Positions 22,886 through 27,185 of a DNA stretch of 27,185 bases are shown piece after piece. Position numbers and translations under genes: made by a program. Source of the DNA: Flavobacterium psychrophilum (GTDB lineage Bacteria; Bacteroidota; Bacteroidia; Flavobacteriales; Flavobacteriaceae); assembly GCA_945869365.1 (NCBI GenBank), contig CAMBOW010000016.1, positions 1 to 27,185 on the forward strand, written 5' to 3'. Below the pieces are notes generated by a model. It was not told the origin of the DNA. It did not search any database and saw only the letters and a program-made list of their open reading frames with translations. The number at the start of each line of letters is the position of its first letter. Within the stretch, counting starts at the first letter, position 1.

Positions 22886-25399
22886 ATGAAAAACCTATTT
22901 TCAGTTTGTTTTTTATTCTTTGCTTTTGTGGGCGTTGTTCAAGCGCAAACAAAGGTGAGTGGCGTGGTACTCGACGAAAATAATGAGCCGATACCTTTTG
23001 CAAATGTTGTTTTTATCAACACAAAAATTGGCGTGACCACCGACATAGATGGAAAATTCAACTTAAAATCGGACAAGGATTTTACAGCAATAGAAGTATC
23101 GTATACAGGCTATACCGACAGAATTGTAAATTTATCGGGCAATGTGGTTGATAATTTGCGCGTCAAACTCAAAAATGGCAAACAACTCAAGGAAGTAGTT
23201 ATTGTAACGCGTCCAAAAAAACACCTGTCCAAAAAAGAAAACCCGGCTTACCGTATTTTGCAAGGAATTTGGGCGCACAAGAAAAAGAATGGACTTAAAT
23301 CAGTCAAGGCCTACGAATACAAAAAATATACTTCGGTGGCTATTGGCTTGAGTAATTTGGATAGTGTTTTCTTGAAAAAAACCATGACCAAGCAGTACGA
23401 TAGCATTGTAAAAATCATCAAATCGGGCAAAAAAGACAAGCGTTTTTTTGTACCCATTTACATGAAAGAAAATTACGAATCGGTCTACGGAAACAATAAA
23501 ATTCAAAAAGAGCGCATTGACACCCAAGCCGAACGCAATATAGGTGTAAGTCAGTACGGCTTTTTGTTTGACCGCATTAGCAATACGTTTACCGATGTAA
23601 ATGTCTACCAAGACGACATTGAAATCCTCAACAAAACTTTTGTAAGTCCCATTTCTACTCGCGGCTATGGCATTTACGATTACGTGCTTAAAGACAGTAT
23701 TGTAGAAAACAACGTGAAGTCCTATCAAATCTATTTTTTCCCTAGACAAGAAGGAACCATTGCCTTTGAAGGAAGCTTTAAAGTGGTCGACAAATCCTTC
23801 GCGCTCACCGAAGTTACCATGCGGGTCAATAAAAACATCAACTTAAATTTGGTGCGTAACTTGTCGGTAGAGAAAACTTTTAAAATTGTCGATGATACGA
23901 TTTTCTTGCCCGAGCGCGATTTTTACGAAGGCGATTTTACATTGTTTACCAAGAATGACCAAGAAAAAGGGCTGTTTGTACGTAAAAATACGGTCTTTAG
24001 CGAATACGATTTAAACCCGACTCGAGACAATGATTTTTACGAATTAAAAATCAATCAAATTCGACGCGATCAATTTAAACAAAAGGAGGAATTTTGGGAT
24101 AAAATTGTAACCAAAGATCCCAATTTGGGGGGCACCCGAAAAATTATTGGCGAATTAAAAGACAATCCTAGAGTAAAAAGTGTTTCTACCGCCATTACCA
24201 TTATATCTACCGGTTATTTTGATTTGTTCAAAGACGTGCAGTTTGGTTCGCTTTGGCAAACAATTTCCAATAATAATGTCGAAGGTTTGCGACTCACCGC
24301 TGGTTTGCGCAGTTTTAGAACCCCCGATGATCGTTTTCGAACCAAAGTGTACACCGCCTACGGAACCTTGGATACCCAAGTGAAATACGGTGGAGAAATC
24401 AAGTACTTAATTACTCAAGAACCTCGAATTGTATTTGGCGCTACGCACGTAAACGACAACATCCAATTGGGTGGTCAAAGTATGCAAGTAACCGATTTAA
24501 TTACCTCGGCCAACGAAACCAATTTATTGATTGCCAGGGGAACCAACTATTTTTTGTCTCGCATCATAAAAAACACCTTTTACTTTGATTTGGCGATACA
24601 CAATAACTTGCATTTGACTCTAACGGGCGTTCACCGCTACATTCGATCGGCTTCCCCAGACGATTTCTCGATTGATTATTCTTACGATAACGGAACAACA
24701 GTTCGATCTACCCTAACCGATTTTGCTGCCAATGTTGGACTTACCTATACACCCAAACGAGTTTTATATGGCTTTGGTGTTGATCAACGATTTGGTGCTA
24801 CCTTGTATCCTACCTATGTGCTTAAATACACCCGAGGCATTAGCGGTTTTTTAGGCAGTGAATTGCAGTACAACAAAATTCAAGCCTCGGTTTCGCGCCC
24901 TATTTTTGTGAGTAATTTTGGGGTATTTAAACCGTATTTAGAAGTTGGGAAGAGTTTTGAAGCTTTGCCTTTGCCGCTCTTATTTCCGGTTGCGGCCAAT
25001 CAATCTTTTTCGGTTGATTCCAAAACTTTTTGTTTATTAGATTACTACGATATGGTTACCGACACCTACATCATGGGCTCGTTTCAACACCATTTCAACG
25101 GCTATTTTTTCAATAAAATTCCTGGACTCAAAAAGTTGAAATTGCGAGAAATTGGATTTTACCGCGCCATCTATGGCAGCATTAGCCAAGAGAATAGTGC
25201 CATTAACCAATCCAGTATCCAATATGAAGCACCCAATCGTGCGGTCTATGCCGAATATGGTTTTGGCATAGAAAATATTGGCTACGGCAACTTCAGACCC
25301 CTTCGATTTGATTTTGTATGGCGCACCAATTTTCAAAATGTCAATGGGCCAGAGCCCCCGCGTTTTGGAATCAGAATTGGCTTTAACCCAACATTTTAA
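22886..25399 (+). CDS. DUF5686 family outer-membrane protein with carboxypeptidase-like regulatory domain
   Basis: Large outer-membrane protein of a Bacteroidetes-specific family with no established function. From ATG 22886 it has 837 residues. It carries a signal peptide MKNLFSVCFLFFAFVGVVQA, then a CarboxypepD_reg-like beta-sandwich (about 22-105, TKVSGVVLDENNEPIPFANV and TDIDGKFNL), the kind of domain also found at the N-terminus of TonB-dependent receptors. A long DUF5686 region follows, with amphipathic strands characteristic of a beta-barrel, ending RFGIRIGFNPTF with a terminal Phe. Upstream in-frame starts are disfavoured because they fall within the promoter and terminator. It has its own promoter after pdhB. 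No TonB plug domain or SusD partner is seen, so it is not a standard SusC receptor. Confidence 0.88.
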   Translation: MKNLFSVCFLFFAFVGVVQAQTKVSGVVLDENNEPIPFANVVFINTKIGVTTDIDGKFNLKSDKDFTAIEVSYTGYTDRIVNLSGNVVDNLRVKLKNGKQLKEVVIVTRPKKHLSKKENPAYRILQGIWAHKKKNGLKSVKAYEYKKYTSVAIGLSNLDSVFLKKTMTKQYDSIVKIIKSGKKDKRFFVPIYMKENYESVYGNNKIQKERIDTQAERNIGVSQYGFLFDRISNTFTDVNVYQDDIEILNKTFVSPISTRGYGIYDYVLKDSIVENNVKSYQIYFFPRQEGTIAFEGSFKVVDKSFALTEVTMRVNKNINLNLVRNLSVEKTFKIVDDTIFLPERDFYEGDFTLFTKNDQEKGLFVRKNTVFSEYDLNPTRDNDFYELKINQIRRDQFKQKEEFWDKIVTKDPNLGGTRKIIGELKDNPRVKSVSTAITIISTGYFDLFKDVQFGSLWQTISNNNVEGLRLTAGLRSFRTPDDRFRTKVYTAYGTLDTQVKYGGEIKYLITQEPRIVFGATHVNDNIQLGGQSMQVTDLITSANETNLLIARGTNYFLSRIIKNTFYFDLAIHNNLHLTLTGVHRYIRSASPDDFSIDYSYDNGTTVRSTLTDFAANVGLTYTPKRVLYGFGVDQRFGATLYPTYVLKYTRGISGFLGSELQYNKIQASVSRPIFVSNFGVFKPYLEVGKSFEALPLPLLFPVAANQSFSVDSKTFCLLDYYDMVTDTYIMGSFQHHFNGYFFNKIPGLKKLKLREIGFYRAIYGSISQENSAINQSSIQYEAPNRAVYAEYGFGIENIGYGNFRPLRFDFVWRTNFQNVNGPEPPRFGIRIGFNPTF

Positions 25400-25493
25400 G
25401 TCGAATTTCACTTCTTTTAATCTATTTACTTCCTAATTCTTTTTTCAGCAGAGTAGTTTTTTGCTTTATTCATCTGCAATAAGCGCATACATC

Positions 25494-25525
25494 TTGCGTA
25501 TATTCTCGTTTTTTTGTTATTTTTG
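25494..25525 (+). promoter_or_regulatory. Promoter of hppA
   Basis: TTG (25494-25496), 21-nt spacer and TATTTTTG (25518-25525), an exact -7 match. Expected leader about 25 nt. The remainder of the 25400-25557 gap holds no strong terminator for the DUF5686 gene. Confidence 0.62.
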
Positions 25526-25557
25526 CCCCCGATAAATTAAGAACTAAAATTAACCGT

Positions 25558-27185
25558 ATGGATTCATTAATGATTTATGTGCCAATTGTTATGGCAATTA
25601 TTGGGTTGCTTTTTATGGCAACCAAAAGAGCTTGGGTGTTGAAACAAGACGCTGGAGATGGTAAAATGAAAGAGATTTCAGAATACATCTACGAAGGAGC
25701 CTTGGCTTTCTTGAAAGCAGAATACCGTTTGCTGGCTATCTTTGTATTAATTGCAAGTGTAGCATTGGCAGGAATTACTTTTCTACCAGGCGTTAAAACA
25801 CACATGTTAATTGTAATTGCCTTTATTTTTGGTGCATTCTTTTCTGCTTTAGCCGGAAATATGGGGATGAAAATCGCAACCAAAACCAATGTAAGAACTA
25901 CACAGGCTGCCCGAACTAGTTTACCTCAAGCCTTGAAAGTTTCATTTGGTGGAGGAACAGTAATGGGACTTGGTGTTGCTGGTTTAGCTGTTTTAGGACT
26001 TACAGGATTCTTTATTATATTTTTCCGTTTTTTCATGAACGGTGTTTGGACTAATACCGAGGACATGACTATTGTATTAGAAACTTTAGCTGGATTCTCC
26101 TTAGGAGCAGAATCGATTGCTTTATTCGCTCGTGTGGGTGGCGGTATTTATACCAAAGCGGCCGACGTTGGTGCTGACTTAGTAGGTAAAGTAGAAGCAG
26201 GAATTCCAGAGGATGATCCACGTAACCCAGCAACTATCGCCGATAACGTAGGTGATAACGTAGGTGACGTTGCCGGTATGGGTGCTGATTTATTCGGTTC
26301 ATATGTAGCAACCGTTTTGGCTGCGATGGTTTTAGGAAACTACGTGATTAAAGATATGGGTGGTAAAATCGAAGATGCTTTTGGCGGAATCGGACCTATT
26401 TTATTGCCAATGGCCATTGCCGGTTTTGGAATTTTATTCTCTATCGTAGGAACGATGTTGGTAAAAATTTCGAGTGATGACGCCAAAGAACCACAAGTAC
26501 AAAAAGCATTAAATATTGGAAACTGGGTATCTATCGTCTTAACTGCAATTGCTTGTTACTTTTTAGTACAATACATGTTGCCAGTAACTATGAAAATGGG
26601 ATTCTTTGGCGAAGGAATTAAAGATATCTCTTCGATGCGTGTATTCTATGCAACGATTATCGGATTGGTAGTTGGTGGAGCAATTTCATCAGTTACCGAA
26701 TATTATACTGGATTAGGCACAAAACCGGTTATGGCAATTGTGCAAAAATCATCAACAGGAGCAGGAACCAACGTAATTGCTGGTTTGGCTACCGGAATGA
26801 TTTCTACTTTCCCAACCGTATTGTTATTTGCTGCGGCCATTTGGGGATCGTATGCCTTAGCTGGTTTCTACGGAGTTGCCTTGGCTGCTTCGGCAATGAT
26901 GGCTACTACCGCGATGCAGTTGGCTATTGATGCATTTGGACCAATTTCTGACAATGCCGGTGGTATTGCCGAAATGAGTGAATTGCCAAAAGAAGTGCGT
27001 ACCCGTACCGATATTTTGGATTCTGTGGGGAACACTACTGCTGCAACTGGAAAAGGATTTGCGATTGCTTCGGCAGCCTTAACCTCTTTGGCTTTGTTTG
27101 CGGCTTATGTAACCTTTACCGGAATTGACGGAATCAACATCTTCAAAGCGCCAGTATTGGCCATGTTATTTGTGGGTGGAATGAT
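25558..27185 (+). CDS. hppA: Membrane-bound ion-pumping pyrophosphatase, 3'-truncated
   Basis: Integral membrane pyrophosphatase that uses pyrophosphate hydrolysis to pump H+ or Na+. The window contains the first 542 codons; the C-terminal part (probably 200 or more residues) is missing. Family signatures are RVGGGIYTKAADVGADLVGK (192-211), PEDDPRNPATIADNVGDNVGD (217-237) with the metal/PPi-binding Asp residues, SDNAGGIAEMS, and GNTTAATGKG. Ala495 and Gly498 in the last motif fit the K+-dependent class. The helix-6 Glu usual in Na+ pumps is Gly247 (DLFGSY), while helix 5 has Glu185 (GAESIALF). By recollection this swap is seen in the flavobacterial H+-pumping type. Gene is often named hppA irrespective of ion. 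Confidence 0.96.
   Translation, partial: MDSLMIYVPIVMAIIGLLFMATKRAWVLKQDAGDGKMKEISEYIYEGALAFLKAEYRLLAIFVLIASVALAGITFLPGVKTHMLIVIAFIFGAFFSALAGNMGMKIATKTNVRTTQAARTSLPQALKVSFGGGTVMGLGVAGLAVLGLTGFFIIFFRFFMNGVWTNTEDMTIVLETLAGFSLGAESIALFARVGGGIYTKAADVGADLVGKVEAGIPEDDPRNPATIADNVGDNVGDVAGMGADLFGSYVATVLAAMVLGNYVIKDMGGKIEDAFGGIGPILLPMAIAGFGILFSIVGTMLVKISSDDAKEPQVQKALNIGNWVSIVLTAIACYFLVQYMLPVTMKMGFFGEGIKDISSMRVFYATIIGLVVGGAISSVTEYYTGLGTKPVMAIVQKSSTGAGTNVIAGLATGMISTFPTVLLFAAAIWGSYALAGFYGVALAASAMMATTAMQLAIDAFGPISDNAGGIAEMSELPKEVRTRTDILDSVGNTTAATGKGFAIASAALTSLALFAAYVTFTGIDGINIFKAPVLAMLFVGGM

Noticed and set aside
25452..25479. GCAGA / TCTGC pairing after the DUF5686 gene as its terminator.
   Set aside because: Only 5 bp with a large loop and no T tract on the 3' side; not convincing.
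26242..26265. Perfect tandem repeat of the 12-mer GATAACGTAGGT in hppA.
   Set aside because: It encodes the repeated Asp-Asn-Val-Gly of the conserved catalytic motif. The identity at the nucleotide level is just shared codon choice.
1..27185. Search for an undescribed defence, mobile or biosynthetic system.
   Set aside because: Every gene-sized region is accounted for by a recognisable housekeeping or envelope family. There are no integrase, transposase, toxin-antitoxin, CRISPR or island-like composition signals.

Overview
The window is a chromosomal housekeeping region from a member of the Flavobacteriaceae, most likely Flavobacterium or a close relative. The evidence is consistent across it. 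There is a PorT-type outer-membrane protein of the type IX secretion/gliding machinery and a lipoprotein-type TamA (TamL). There are DUF5686 and MacB-like proteins of flavobacterial type, and an mreBCD-mrdA-rodA cluster. Nearly every transcription unit is preceded by the Bacteroidetes -7 promoter element TAnnTTTG, while Shine-Dalgarno sequences are essentially absent. I see no rRNA, tRNA, CRISPR array, insertion sequence, prophage or other mobile element, and no gene-free stretch longer than about 250 bases.

Layout. (1) 1-2016: the 5'-truncated tail-specific protease gene prc, convergent with a rod-shape operon and sharing a bidirectional terminator with it. (2) 2054-7654, minus strand: mreB-mreC-mreD-mrdA(PBP2)-rodA, the elongasome core, tightly packed. 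(3) 7709-9232, minus: purH. (4) 9418-10671, plus: an ABC-type FtsX/MacB permease with no ATPase beside it, ending at a second bidirectional terminator. (5) 10746-12740, minus: fbaA then accD (glycolysis and fatty-acid synthesis). (6) 12787-15375, minus: tamL, divergent by only 7 bp from a SpoU-family rRNA methyltransferase gene (15383-16117, plus). (7) 16132-19726, minus: a nucleotide/quinone block consisting of a bifunctional-nuclease-family gene, thyA, folA, ubiE/menG and porT. (8) 19826-21569, minus: etfB-etfA. (9) 21814-27185, plus: pdhB, a DUF5686 outer-membrane protein gene, and the 5' part of the membrane pyrophosphatase gene hppA, which is cut by the window end.

Functionally the genes serve cell elongation (MreBCD, PBP2, RodA), envelope proteostasis and outer-membrane assembly (Prc, TamL, PorT, DUF5686), central carbon and lipid metabolism (FbaA, PdhB, AccD, ETF), one-carbon/nucleotide metabolism (PurH, ThyA, FolA), menaquinone synthesis and ion-motive energy (UbiE, HppA). 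I found no convincing undescribed multi-gene system. The points most worth a second look are family-level departures: an AccD with all four zinc-ribbon cysteines replaced; a pyrophosphatase whose ion-selectivity glutamate appears moved from helix 6 to helix 5; and a Cys/His cluster in PBP2. Regulatory architecture also stands out: a promoter overlapping the preceding gene's terminator hairpin, a probably leaderless mRNA, and a divergent gene pair whose promoters lie inside each other's coding starts.

CDS starts were shortened from the longest possible reading frame for fbaA, ubiE, the rRNA methyltransferase, the ABC permease, pdhB and the DUF5686 gene. The reasons are given in each entry. All identifications rest on reading the protein sequences; no database search was run.
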